From contig CAVYNG010000001.1 in NCBI GenBank assembly GCA_963769905.1, positions 248,001 through 312,000 on the forward strand: a stretch of DNA of 64,000 bases, read 5' to 3'. Positions 41,677 through 49,940 of this stretch are shown here, in pieces. This DNA is from Bog-756 sp963769905 (GTDB lineage Bacteria; Actinomycetota; Acidimicrobiia; Acidimicrobiales; RAAP-2). The notes below the pieces were generated by a model. The model did no database searches. It was not told the DNA's origin and saw nothing but the letters and a program-made list of their open reading frames with translations. Numbering within the stretch: position 1 is the stretch's first letter; every line of letters starts with the position of its first letter. The position numbers and the translations under genes were made by a program.

Positions 41677-43718
41677 TCTTCCGTCGGCGAAGCCGCGGCG
41701 AGGCGCCGGATCTCCTCGACGACCGCGGGGTCGGCGAGCGTGGTCGTGTCCCCGAGGTTGCGGCCCTCCGCGACGTCGCGGAGCAGCCGGCGCATGATCT
41801 TCCCGCTGCGGGTCTTCGGCAGCTCCTCGGTGAACACCACCGTCTTCGGTCGCGCGATCGGACCGATCTTCGCCGCGACGTGGGTGCGCAGCTCCTGGCC
41901 GCGCTCGTCACTCGGTGAACCGGCATCGACCCTCAAGGTGACGAAGGCCACGATCGCCTGTCCCGACGTCGCGTCGCGGGCACCGACCACCGCGGACTCG
42001 GCCACCGCCGGATGGTCCACGAGTGCCGATTCGACCTCGGTCGTCGAGATCCGGTGCCCCGAGACGTTCATCACGTCGTCAACACGGCCGAGCAGCCAGA
42101 AGTAGTCGTCCTCGTCGATCTTGGCGCCGTCGCCCGCGAAGTACCGTCCCTCGAAACGGCTCCAATAGGTGTCGCGGTAGCGCTCGGGGTCGCCGTAGAT
42201 GCCGCGGAGCATCGAAGGCCACGGGCGGGTGAGGGTCAGGTAGCCGCCACCCCGATCGACACGCTCACCGTGGTCGTCCACCACCTCCGCCTCGATCCCC
42301 GGCAGGGCGAGTGTCGCAGAGCCCGGCTTGGTCGTGATGATCCCCGGCAGTGGGGCGATCATGATCCCGCCCGTCTCGGTCTGCCACCAGGTGTCGACGA
42401 CCGGGCACCGTCCGCCGCCGATGTGGGTCGAGTACCACATCCAGGCCTCGGGATTGATCGGCTCACCCACCGAGCCGAGCACCCGCAGGGAAGTGAGGTC
42501 GTGGCGGCCGGGATGGTCAGTCCCCCATTTCATGAAGGTCCTGATCGCAGTCGGCGCGGTGTAGAGGATGGTGATCCCGTAGCGCTCGACGATCGACCAC
42601 CACCGGTCGCGGCCGGGGTAGTCAGGGGTCCCCTCGTAGATGACCGACGTCGCGCCGTTGGCGAGCGGTCCGTAGACGATGTAGCTGTGGCCGGTCACCC
42701 AGCCGATGTCGGCTGCACACCAATAGACGTCACGTTCGGGGTGGAGGTCGAAGACGGCCCTTTGGGTGAAGGCGACTTGGGTCAGGTAGCCCCCGGTGGT
42801 GTGCATGATCCCCTTCGGCGCCGCGGTGGTGCCCGAGGTGTAGAGCAAGAACAGCAGGTCCTCGGCGGCCATTTGCTCGGGCTCGCAGGTCTCTGCTGGT
42901 GCACCGCCTGCGGCGCCGTCCTCGCCGCTCAGCAGTTCGTGCCAGAAGTGGTCGCGACCCGGCATCATGGTGGCGCCGCCCTCGCTCCCCCCGTCGCCGA
43001 TGCGCTGCGCGACGACGACGTGCTCGACGCACGGTGACTGGGCCACCGCGACGTCCACGGCCGCCTTGAGCGCCACCGGAGAGCCCCTCCGCCACCCGCC
43101 GTCCGCAGTGACCACCACCTGCGCCTCCGCATCGAGGATGCGGTCGCGCAGCGCGTCCGACGAGAACCCTCCGAAGACCACCGAATGCACCGCGCCGATG
43201 CGGGTACAGGCGAGCATCGCGACCGGCAGCTCCGGGATCATCGGCATGTAGATCGCCACCCGGTCGCCGCGGCCGACGCCGAGCCCGCGCAGCACGTTTG
43301 CGAACCGCGAGACGTCGGTGAGCAGCTGGCCGTAGGTGATGGTCCTCGTGTCCCCCGGTTCCCCCTCCCAGTGGAACGCCACCTTGTCCTCATGGCCTGC
43401 TGCGACATGGCGGTCGAGGCAGTTGTAGGAGACGTTGAGCGTCCCGCCGTCGAACCACCGGGCGAAGGGGAGATCCCACTCGAGCACGGTGCGCCACGGG
43501 CGGAACCAGTCGAGGGCGCCCGCCTGCTCCGCCCAGAACCCTTGCCAATCCGCCGCCGCCCGGTCGTAGATCTCGGCGTCGGCGATCACCGCCTGGGCCC
43601 GGAACTCCTCGCTCGGAGGGAAGACGCGGGTCTCGGAGAGATAGTCCTCGATGGTGGCCCCGGGCTCGGAGGCAAGAGGGGCGCTGCCGTCGCGGCGATC
43701 GTCAACGTCGTCGGGCAT
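41673..43718 (-). CDS. acs: Acetyl-CoA synthetase (AMP-forming)
   Basis: Activates acetate through acetyl-AMP to acetyl-CoA. 681 residues, slightly longer than usual because of a Gly-rich insertion at about 245-280. The P-loop-like LLYTSGTTAAPKGIMHTTGG, the CoA/adenylate motifs VDTWWQTETGG and the A8 hinge WLLGRVDDVMNVSGHRI are intact. The regulatory PKTRSGKIMRRLLRD has the lysine that is acetylated in known enzymes. GGGGGAG precedes the ATG and a TATTCT box lies at 43774-43779 on the minus strand. It is divergent from the MprF-like gene. Confidence 0.95.
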   Translation of the reverse strand: MPDDVDDRRDGSAPLASEPGATIEDYLSETRVFPPSEEFRAQAVIADAEIYDRAAADWQGFWAEQAGALDWFRPWRTVLEWDLPFARWFDGGTLNVSYNCLDRHVAAGHEDKVAFHWEGEPGDTRTITYGQLLTDVSRFANVLRGLGVGRGDRVAIYMPMIPELPVAMLACTRIGAVHSVVFGGFSSDALRDRILDAEAQVVVTADGGWRRGSPVALKAAVDVAVAQSPCVEHVVVAQRIGDGGSEGGATMMPGRDHFWHELLSGEDGAAGGAPAETCEPEQMAAEDLLFLLYTSGTTAAPKGIMHTTGGYLTQVAFTQRAVFDLHPERDVYWCAADIGWVTGHSYIVYGPLANGATSVIYEGTPDYPGRDRWWSIVERYGITILYTAPTAIRTFMKWGTDHPGRHDLTSLRVLGSVGEPINPEAWMWYSTHIGGGRCPVVDTWWQTETGGIMIAPLPGIITTKPGSATLALPGIEAEVVDDHGERVDRGGGYLTLTRPWPSMLRGIYGDPERYRDTYWSRFEGRYFAGDGAKIDEDDYFWLLGRVDDVMNVSGHRISTTEVESALVDHPAVAESAVVGARDATSGQAIVAFVTLRVDAGSPSDERGQELRTHVAAKIGPIARPKTVVFTEELPKTRSGKIMRRLLRDVAEGRNLGDTTTLADPAVVEEIRRLAAASPTEE

Positions 43719-43773
43719 CGCTCCCCCATGGTGCGCTTCAGGTGGCGGACAAGGCTCCGACCTGGTGTGACCC

Positions 43774-43779
43774 AGAATA
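43774..43779 (-). promoter_or_regulatory. -10-like box for acs
   Basis: Reads TATTCT on the minus strand, 55 bases before the acs ATG, leaving a conventional leader that ends in a GGGGGAG ribosome binding site. No convincing -35 was found. Confidence 0.4.
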
Positions 43780-43794
43780 TCGGCGGCTTGACTC

Positions 43795-43800
43795 TACGAT
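43795..43800 (+). promoter_or_regulatory. -10-like box for the MprF-like gene
   Basis: TACGAT stands eight bases before GTG 43809. GGAG between them is too close to the codon to be a good ribosome binding site, so leaderless initiation is plausible. Confidence 0.4.
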
Positions 43801-43808
43801 GGAGAAGC

Positions 43809-46800
43809 GTGAGCGTGACCGTGCGACCGCCGGAGGACGGCCAGCTCTCCGCCCGGTTGCCGGCTGGCGAGCCCGAGCTCTGCCTCGAGCCGGGCGGCAT
43901 CTCGGTCGACCTCCCCCTCGGTTGGCGGGTGATGGTCGTGAGCGACCTCTTGCTCACCCCGACAACCACTCCTTCGAGCCTCGCCGTCACCGCTCAACTC
44001 GCGCGTGCGCTCGACGCGTGGGACGGGCCGGGCATCTTGATCATCGCCGGGAACCTCTTCGATCTCACCGAGTCGGGCTCGCCTCTCGCTCAGGCACGCG
44101 ACTCGCTCGCGGCCCATCCGCGCCTTCGCGACGCACTCGACCGGTTCCTCGGAATCGAGGAGCGTCGGGTCATCCGCCAGTGCGGCACCCACGAGCCGGG
44201 CTTCTCCGGCGACCCGGCGGTGCTCGCCGCGTTCGCAGAACTCGGTGTCGAACAGCTCGGCCCGGTCGACCTCCACGTGCAGACCGCGTCGGGCGCCCGG
44301 GTGGTCCGAGTGGAACCGGGCGAGCACGCCTACACCTCGGGTTGCAACGGCCCCGAGACCCGCTTCGACCCCGCGCCCGACACCAAGCCGGGCATCATCG
44401 GTCCCTCGGCCGCGGGCCGGGGCTGGCGGAACCTCGCGGCACGCTCGTGTGACGATGCGCCCTGGCTGGTCGGTCTCGACCGATTGAGCGACCCCTCTTC
44501 GCTGACCCGGTTCGTCGTCTCCCGCACCCTCTACCGACGGCTCGGAAGGTTCGCCTGGTGGCTGCTCGTACCGTTCGTCGTGGCCGTCCTCCTGCGACTG
44601 GCGATCACGCCCTGGGTGCTCGGCCACGTCGGCTCGGGCCTGCCGGGGAAGGCCATCCGCCACGCCCACCAGGCCGACCTCGTCGACCAGATCGTGGTCG
44701 CCGCAGGGGTCGCGCTCGTCGTCCTCGCGGTGCTCGCCCTGGTGCTCGGTCTGATCAGCCGGCGGATGTGGTCGGTCCTCGGCGGCGGCACCCTCGACTC
44801 GGTCCTCACCGAGTCGGGCGCCAACGACACCGCGAGGGACACCGGTCGTCGCCTGCTGGCGCGCGGGTACGCGGGGCTGATCACCGCGGCGACGTTCGAA
44901 CCCGAGCTCACGCATCTCGGCCTCGGTTTCTACGCGAACGTCGGGGCGACGGCCGAGGTGGTCGAGGAGCACCGCGGGCTGCTCGGGCTGCCTCCGGTTT
45001 TCGTGCACAGTCGGCGTGTCAGCTGGGTGGAGCTCGAGGCGGGGGCCGCGCTCCATGTGCGCATGCTGCTCGCAAACTCCGAGTTGCCGTCGCCGAGCAG
45101 GCTCGAGCGGCTGGCGAACCGGGGACGGCACGGGGGCGGGCTCCATCCGATCGTCGTTGCCTCGTACCCCGCCGGGGGCTCGTGGCCCCCGGCGCCCGAC
45201 CTGCGCCAGGCCCACCGGCACACGCGTCGGGTGCGTCGGGTCGCCGCCGCAGGCATCCTGCTCGCCGGGGTGGTCGACCTGCTCGACTCGGTCACCCCGC
45301 CACTGCGAGCGAGGCTCCACCTGATCCTCGACTACCTACCGCTTCGCGCGAGCGTCGCCGCGAGTGCCGTGATCGCGGTGGCGGGCCTCGCGCTGATCGC
45401 CCTCGGTCGCGGGATCCTGAGGGGGCAGCGGCGGGCCTGGCGGGTCGCGGTCGTCCTGATCTCGGCGACCATCGTGCTCCACCTGGTGGCGGGCGGCGAC
45501 GTCGAGGAGTCGTTGCTCGCGATGGCGGTGCTGGCGGTCCTCCTCACCAACCGAAAGGAGTTCCAGTCGGCGTCGGATTCGGCTTCGCTCCGCTCGGCCC
45601 TCGTCATGCTGGTGGCGGTCATTGTCGGGATCACGCTCGTCACCACCGCCTCGATCGAGATCTTCTCCCACCTCGGCCACCACCAGATGCCCGTCGGATG
45701 GTGGGCCGCGCTCGGGGCGGTGTCCGAGCGACTCCTCGGGTTCCGGTCGGTGGCCCTTCCTCCGCGGATGGACCGATTCCTCGCCCCGGCCCTGTTGGCC
45801 GTCGGGATCACTTTGGTGGTCCTCGTCCTCTACCTCGTCACCCGTCCGGTCGTCGACCGGCGACTCACCACCGGCCGTGCGGCCGAGTTCCGGGCTCGTG
45901 ACATCGTGCGGCGCCACGGCGCGTCGACCCTCGACTACTTCGCGCTCCGCTCGGACAAGCGCTGGTTCTTCCACCGCGACAGCCTGGTCGCCTACGCGGT
46001 CTACGGCGGGGTCTGCCTCATCTCCCCCGACCCGATCGGGCCCCGCAACGAGCGCGAGCAGGTCTGGGGCGCATTCCGGCGCTTTGCGGACAGCCACGGG
46101 TGGGTCACCGCGGTGATGGGAGCCGGCGAGGAGTGGCTCCCGATCTACCGAGACTCGGGGATGCACGACATCTACCTCGGCGACGAGGCGGTGGTGCCGG
46201 TGCAGACCTTCTCCCTCGCTGGCAAGCACATGAAGGGCCTCCGCCAGGCCCATCACCGGATCATGAAGTACGGCTATACCGCGAGCTTCCACGATCCCTC
46301 CCACCTCAGCCGCGAGCTCACCGAGGAGCTCACCGGGCTGATGAGCCTCAGCCGGCAGGGCGAGCACGAACGTGGGTTCTCGATGATGCTCGGCCGCGTC
46401 TTCGATCCGCGGGACTCCGATCTCCTCCTCACCGTCGTCCGCGGGCCCGACGGCGCGGCCGCGGCGATGTGCCAGTTCGTTCCCGCGCCCGGAATCCACG
46501 GCTACTCGCTCGACGTCATGCGTCGCGACCCCGGTGAACACCCGAACGGTCTGGTCGACTTCGCGCTGTGCTCCACCATCGAGCACCTCCGCGACCAGGG
46601 TTTCGAGGGCCTCAGCCTCAACTTCGCCGCGCTCCGCTCGACACTCTCGGGCGATAAGGGCGACGGGACCATGCAGCGGGCCGAGCGGTGGTTCCTCAAG
46701 CGGATCTCCAACTTCGCACAGATCGAGTCGCTTTGGCGCTTCAACGCCAAGTACGAACCCGACTGGCTCCCCCGCTACGTCGTGTTCGACAGTGCCGAGC

Positions 46801-46979
46801 ACCTGGTGCCGGTGGTGATGGCGATCATGCGCGCCGAGTCGCTGTGGGAGATCCCGGTGCTCGGGAGGTTGCTGGCAGCCGGCGCCGAGAAGCGCATGCT
46901 CGCCACGCAGCGCGAGACCGAGGAGTTCATCGCGTCGTCGCTCGGTTCACCCGAGGACGCGACACGCAGCGTCTCCTGA
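43809..46979 (+). CDS. MprF/LysX-like lysyltransferase fused to a degenerate phosphoesterase-like domain
   Basis: 1056 residues in three parts. Residues 30-230 resemble a calcineurin-type phosphoesterase, but the metal motifs are altered: VVSDLLL for DxH, AGNLFDL for GDxxD and CGTHEP for GNHD. Two helices follow (about 248-270 and 295-317), then a soluble segment (320-475) and a block of about six helices (478-678) matching the LysX membrane region (AGGDVEESLLAMAVLAVLLTNRKEF). The C-terminal 690-1050 is the DUF2156/MprF domain (STLDYFALRSDKRWFFHRD, CLISPDPIGP, GFSMMLGR, LSLNFAALRS), which in known enzymes transfers Lys from tRNA to phosphatidylglycerol. The substrate here is not proven. The start was chosen by the leaderless-type promoter. 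Confidence 0.8.
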   Translation: MSVTVRPPEDGQLSARLPAGEPELCLEPGGISVDLPLGWRVMVVSDLLLTPTTTPSSLAVTAQLARALDAWDGPGILIIAGNLFDLTESGSPLAQARDSLAAHPRLRDALDRFLGIEERRVIRQCGTHEPGFSGDPAVLAAFAELGVEQLGPVDLHVQTASGARVVRVEPGEHAYTSGCNGPETRFDPAPDTKPGIIGPSAAGRGWRNLAARSCDDAPWLVGLDRLSDPSSLTRFVVSRTLYRRLGRFAWWLLVPFVVAVLLRLAITPWVLGHVGSGLPGKAIRHAHQADLVDQIVVAAGVALVVLAVLALVLGLISRRMWSVLGGGTLDSVLTESGANDTARDTGRRLLARGYAGLITAATFEPELTHLGLGFYANVGATAEVVEEHRGLLGLPPVFVHSRRVSWVELEAGAALHVRMLLANSELPSPSRLERLANRGRHGGGLHPIVVASYPAGGSWPPAPDLRQAHRHTRRVRRVAAAGILLAGVVDLLDSVTPPLRARLHLILDYLPLRASVAASAVIAVAGLALIALGRGILRGQRRAWRVAVVLISATIVLHLVAGGDVEESLLAMAVLAVLLTNRKEFQSASDSASLRSALVMLVAVIVGITLVTTASIEIFSHLGHHQMPVGWWAALGAVSERLLGFRSVALPPRMDRFLAPALLAVGITLVVLVLYLVTRPVVDRRLTTGRAAEFRARDIVRRHGASTLDYFALRSDKRWFFHRDSLVAYAVYGGVCLISPDPIGPRNEREQVWGAFRRFADSHGWVTAVMGAGEEWLPIYRDSGMHDIYLGDEAVVPVQTFSLAGKHMKGLRQAHHRIMKYGYTASFHDPSHLSRELTEELTGLMSLSRQGEHERGFSMMLGRVFDPRDSDLLLTVVRGPDGAAAAMCQFVPAPGIHGYSLDVMRRDPGEHPNGLVDFALCSTIEHLRDQGFEGLSLNFAALRSTLSGDKGDGTMQRAERWFLKRISNFAQIESLWRFNAKYEPDWLPRYVVFDSAEHLVPVVMAIMRAESLWEIPVLGRLLAAGAEKRMLATQRETEEFIASSLGSPEDATRSVS

Positions 46980-46981
46980 CC

Positions 46982-47005
46982 CGTCGACGCGTCCGCGCGT
47001 CGACG
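46982..47005. terminator. Perfect hairpin between convergent genes
   Basis: CGTCGACGCG-TCCG-CGCGTCGACG is a 10-bp stem with a UNCG-type tetraloop, starting two bases after the stop of the MprF-like gene and 28 bases before the stop of the convergent gene. It is the clearest bidirectional terminator-like hairpin in the window, although without a T-tract. Confidence 0.7.
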
Positions 47006-47032
47006 CGTCCGCCTCGGCAATGCCGATCCGGG

Positions 47033-47917
47033 TCAGGCCGCGTTCGGGGCCGGCAGCCCGATCGGGTTGGGGAAGGGCAGGACACCGGACGCGACGACGG
47101 CGTCCGCCACTGCGGTCAGCGCCTGGCGGAACGCGGTCTCCTCTGAGGGGTGGAGCTCGTCGAAGGCCGCGGCCGCCAACCGGTCGGTCGTCTGCTCGAC
47201 CGACTCCCGTAGGGTGCGGCCGGCGGAGGTGATTCCTCCCGAGACTGCGAGCCCGCGCGCTCCGAGCCGCTCGAGCGCGTCGCTCCAGTTGTCGTCCGAC
47301 CATCCCCGGCTGTCGCGGAAGATCGCTCCGTCGACCCGCTCCGAGAGTGAGAAGAGCACCAGCGCCTCGCAGCCGTCGAGACCCGCGCTGGTCAGCGCCG
47401 CCACATGTCCGTCGCCGCGGTGCTCGCGCAGACAGGTGCAGCCTTGCCAGAGCACCTCCACCGGGTCGTCGGGCCACCCGAGGTCGCGATTCGCGCTGAA
47501 CAGCGCCCGGCCGGATCCGTCGAGTCGCTCGATCAAGTGCTCGAGCACGGGGACTGCCGCCGAGGACAGCTCCTCGACCGTGGGGCAGACCCGCCGGAGC
47601 GCGGCGGCTGCGCTCTCGCGACGAGCCCGTTCGACGTCGTCGGTTTTGGCGAAGCTCCATGCGTCCGGAAGGGCGCGGCGCACCATGGCGTCGTGGAAAC
47701 TGAAGAAGAGTGCGGTCACAGTGCCGGGCCCGGCCGCGCCGAGCGGCACTGCCCGTCCCGCGAAGTAACCCATCCAGAAACCCTTGAGGCCGGCCTCAGC
47801 CAGTCCGGCCCGGCACTCGTCCGCGAAATAGGTGACGGCGTGGATCGCCTCGAACGACCGCCACCAGGCTCTGGCGTCCGACACGCCGCCGCTGCCCGAC
47901 CCCGCGGAGCCGATCAC
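47033..47917 (-). CDS. SCO6745-family conserved protein
   Basis: 294 residues, mostly helical, of a family widespread in actinobacteria but without assigned function. Characteristic pieces are ARAWWRSFEAIHAVTYFADEC, GFWMGYFAGRAVPLGAAGPGTVTALFFSFH and WSDDNWSDALERLGARGLAV. Family members are sometimes described as HTH-containing, but no clear helix-turn-helix is visible here. The GTG at 47917 overlaps the stop of the preceding membrane-protein gene (GTGA); GTG at 47884 is an alternative start that trims a Gly/Ser leader. The role remains unknown. Confidence 0.8.
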   Translation of the reverse strand: MIGSAGSGSGGVSDARAWWRSFEAIHAVTYFADECRAGLAEAGLKGFWMGYFAGRAVPLGAAGPGTVTALFFSFHDAMVRRALPDAWSFAKTDDVERARRESAAAALRRVCPTVEELSSAAVPVLEHLIERLDGSGRALFSANRDLGWPDDPVEVLWQGCTCLREHRGDGHVAALTSAGLDGCEALVLFSLSERVDGAIFRDSRGWSDDNWSDALERLGARGLAVSGGITSAGRTLRESVEQTTDRLAAAAFDELHPSEETAFRQALTAVADAVVASGVLPFPNPIGLPAPNAA

Positions 47918-49215
47918 ACCCGGGCGACCTCTGATGTGTCGGCCGGTCTGCTTTTGCCCCAGAAGCCGATCAGTGCGACCAGCGCGAGAGTGACGAGAGC
48001 CACCACGACCGCCACGAGCACCGTCGGGTTGTTCCAGACGACCAGGACGAAAAGCGCGATCCCGACCGTGCCCCACTGCAGGGCCCTGCGGTGGACGGCC
48101 ACGAAATCGTGCACCGGTCCACTTGTCGTCCACGCCGGCCCGGTCCGGTTGGCGAACAACCGGCGGACACGGGCGTTGCCCACCAGGTACCCGACGAGCG
48201 CGACCAGCGCCGAAAGCACGAGCACCGTGCGCACCGTGTCGAGCAGCCCGGCGGAGACCGTGTCGATGACCGCGGCGTTCGCGGGCTTCGATCGCGACAC
48301 ATCGAGTGAGGAGAGGTAGAGATTGCGGGCGACAGCGGCAATCACCAGGATCAACGCCATCGAGATCGCCAGCCCGAGCGCGGCGCGGATCAGTCCGCGG
48401 CGTCGGTTCATCGTGAGGAGGATTGCTCCGACGAAGAGTAGAATCGCCAGGATCGGCAGGAGGATCACCAGCCTGTTGAAGAACCGGACCGTTCCCTGGA
48501 GGCGCTCGAGCTGGCTCGACTGGAAGAGCACCAGAGTCGGCGGGTTCTTGAGGGAGACCTTGTCGAAAGCAGTGATCCCCTTGGCGTCGAGCGCCTTTTT
48601 CGCCTGCGCCTCCACGTTCGCGAGGTCGAGGGTCACCGAGCCGTTCTTGCTCGCGAAGGCTCCCTGCTGCGCGCCGGTCAGTAGGGCGACGACCTGTGAA
48701 TGCGCCCTGCGATTCACTCCCACCCAGATCTTCTGGAAGGCGTCGGACTGGACGAAGGTCGAGACGATCTGGTTGGTGGCGCTCTCGATGCCGTCGGTGA
48801 TCGGCGTTGCGAGGAAGGACGCCCGCGGCGGGAGGGCCTGCTCGACTTGCTGGTGGAGGTTGGTCTGGGTCACGAGGCGCTCACTCACCCGCCGCGCGAC
48901 CACGGTCTGGATGGCCGGATCCTTGGCGAGTGGGGCGACGGTGCTGACATAGGTATCGGTGTCGAGCGCCTCGTTGCGGATGAAGGCCGCGAACACAGAG
49001 ATGACCGCCAGCAGACAGGCCAGGACGACCAGCACCCACGAGAGGATCTTGATCGGTCGCCGTTGACGGCCGCGGCGGGGGCTCTTGCTCGCTGCAGTGT
49101 CGCCGGCTCCAACCGCGTCGGGGGTCTCGCCCGATACCTCGGCAGAGGGCCTTCCCTGCGGCTCGGCGGCCGAGTCGGCAGCCGTGTCAGCCGGCCCCGG
49201 CTCCTCGGTGGTCAC
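47914..49215 (-). CDS. Multi-pass membrane protein, unknown function
   Basis: 433 residues. An acidic/Pro-rich N-terminus (1-45) leads to a helix at about 55-78. A periplasmic-facing helical region of about 165 residues follows (LAKDPAIQTVVARRVSERLV, QVEQALPPRASFLATPITDGI, FVQSDAFQKIWVGVNRR), and then five further helices (about 243-263, 272-292, 315-335, 370-388 and 390-412). This layout is common among uncharacterised actinobacterial integral membrane proteins. The start is GTG at 49215, with TACAGT (49224-49229 on the minus strand) eight bases upstream, suggesting leaderless transcription. Overlaps the SCO6745-type gene. Confidence 0.75.
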   Translation of the reverse strand: MTTEEPGPADTAADSAAEPQGRPSAEVSGETPDAVGAGDTAASKSPRRGRQRRPIKILSWVLVVLACLLAVISVFAAFIRNEALDTDTYVSTVAPLAKDPAIQTVVARRVSERLVTQTNLHQQVEQALPPRASFLATPITDGIESATNQIVSTFVQSDAFQKIWVGVNRRAHSQVVALLTGAQQGAFASKNGSVTLDLANVEAQAKKALDAKGITAFDKVSLKNPPTLVLFQSSQLERLQGTVRFFNRLVILLPILAILLFVGAILLTMNRRRGLIRAALGLAISMALILVIAAVARNLYLSSLDVSRSKPANAAVIDTVSAGLLDTVRTVLVLSALVALVGYLVGNARVRRLFANRTGPAWTTSGPVHDFVAVHRRALQWGTVGIALFVLVVWNNPTVLVAVVVALVTLALVALIGFWGKSRPADTSEVARV

Positions 49216-49223
49216 GAAAACCC

Positions 49224-49229
49224 ACTGTA
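49224..49229 (-). promoter_or_regulatory. -10-like box, leaderless type
   Basis: Reads TACAGT on the minus strand, eight bases before the GTG start of the membrane-protein gene, with no ribosome binding site between. Confidence 0.45.
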
Positions 49230-49343
49230 CTGCCGCGTTACCTCAATTCCGGGTTCCGCGTCCGGAGGGACCCGAGCGCGCCGGTGGCCGGCCCCACCAG
49301 AGCGGGGACGGCCACCGGAGTGCGCGATCGTTCGAAGCGTTGC

Positions 49344-49733
49344 TCAGGAGAGCAGCTTCGCCTTCTGAGCCTCGAATTCGGCGTCGGTGATGACACCCTT
49401 CGACTTCAGGTCGGCCAGCTTGGTGAGCTCGTCGGCACTGGAGGATCCGGCGGTCTGCCGCACGTAGTCGTCGAACTGCTTCTGTTGCTGCGTCGCCTGG
49501 GCGGCCGCCCGCTCCTGCATGCTGCCGCCGCGCGCGATCAGGTAGATCAGCACGCCGAGGAACGGGAGGATGATCACGAAGATGACCCACAGGGCCTTCA
49601 CCCACCCGCTGATGTCGTGACTCCGGAAGATGTCCATGAAGACGACGATGAGGAGCCATATCCAGAGGAAGAAGACGAAGAACTCGAGCATCGTCCAGAA
49701 GATGTTGAGCAACGGATAGGTATAAGCAAGCAT
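49344..49733 (-). CDS. PLDc_N plus SHOCT domain membrane protein
   Basis: 129 residues. Two N-terminal transmembrane helices (about 8-32 and 44-66, including WVIFVIILPFLGVLIYLIAR) form the phospholipase-D N-terminal-like (PLDc_N) domain. A Gln-rich linker follows, and then a C-terminal SHOCT motif (ELTKLADLKSKGVITDAEFEAQKAKLL). Such proteins are small membrane or oligomerisation modules of unknown role. ATG 49733 was chosen because AAGGAG lies 11 bases upstream; the GTG at 49745 directly abuts that site. Confidence 0.85.
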   Translation of the reverse strand: MLAYTYPLLNIFWTMLEFFVFFLWIWLLIVVFMDIFRSHDISGWVKALWVIFVIILPFLGVLIYLIARGGSMQERAAAQATQQQKQFDDYVRQTAGSSSADELTKLADLKSKGVITDAEFEAQKAKLLS

Positions 49734-49940
49734 GGTCGAAGCCACTCCTTACTATTGGGTCCGCTGGCCAACATAGTGCCGTTCGTGAGCAGACCAGGGT
49801 TTTTCGTTGCCCCGCTGCGAAATGCACCTAGTCTCCACGGCGTCGATCCGGCATTTCTCCGGGCCGAGCACGATCGAAAGCGAGGCGGCACCATTGCCAC
49901 GAGCATCCCGGACCTCTCGAGCGCCTTTTGAGATTCGGTC

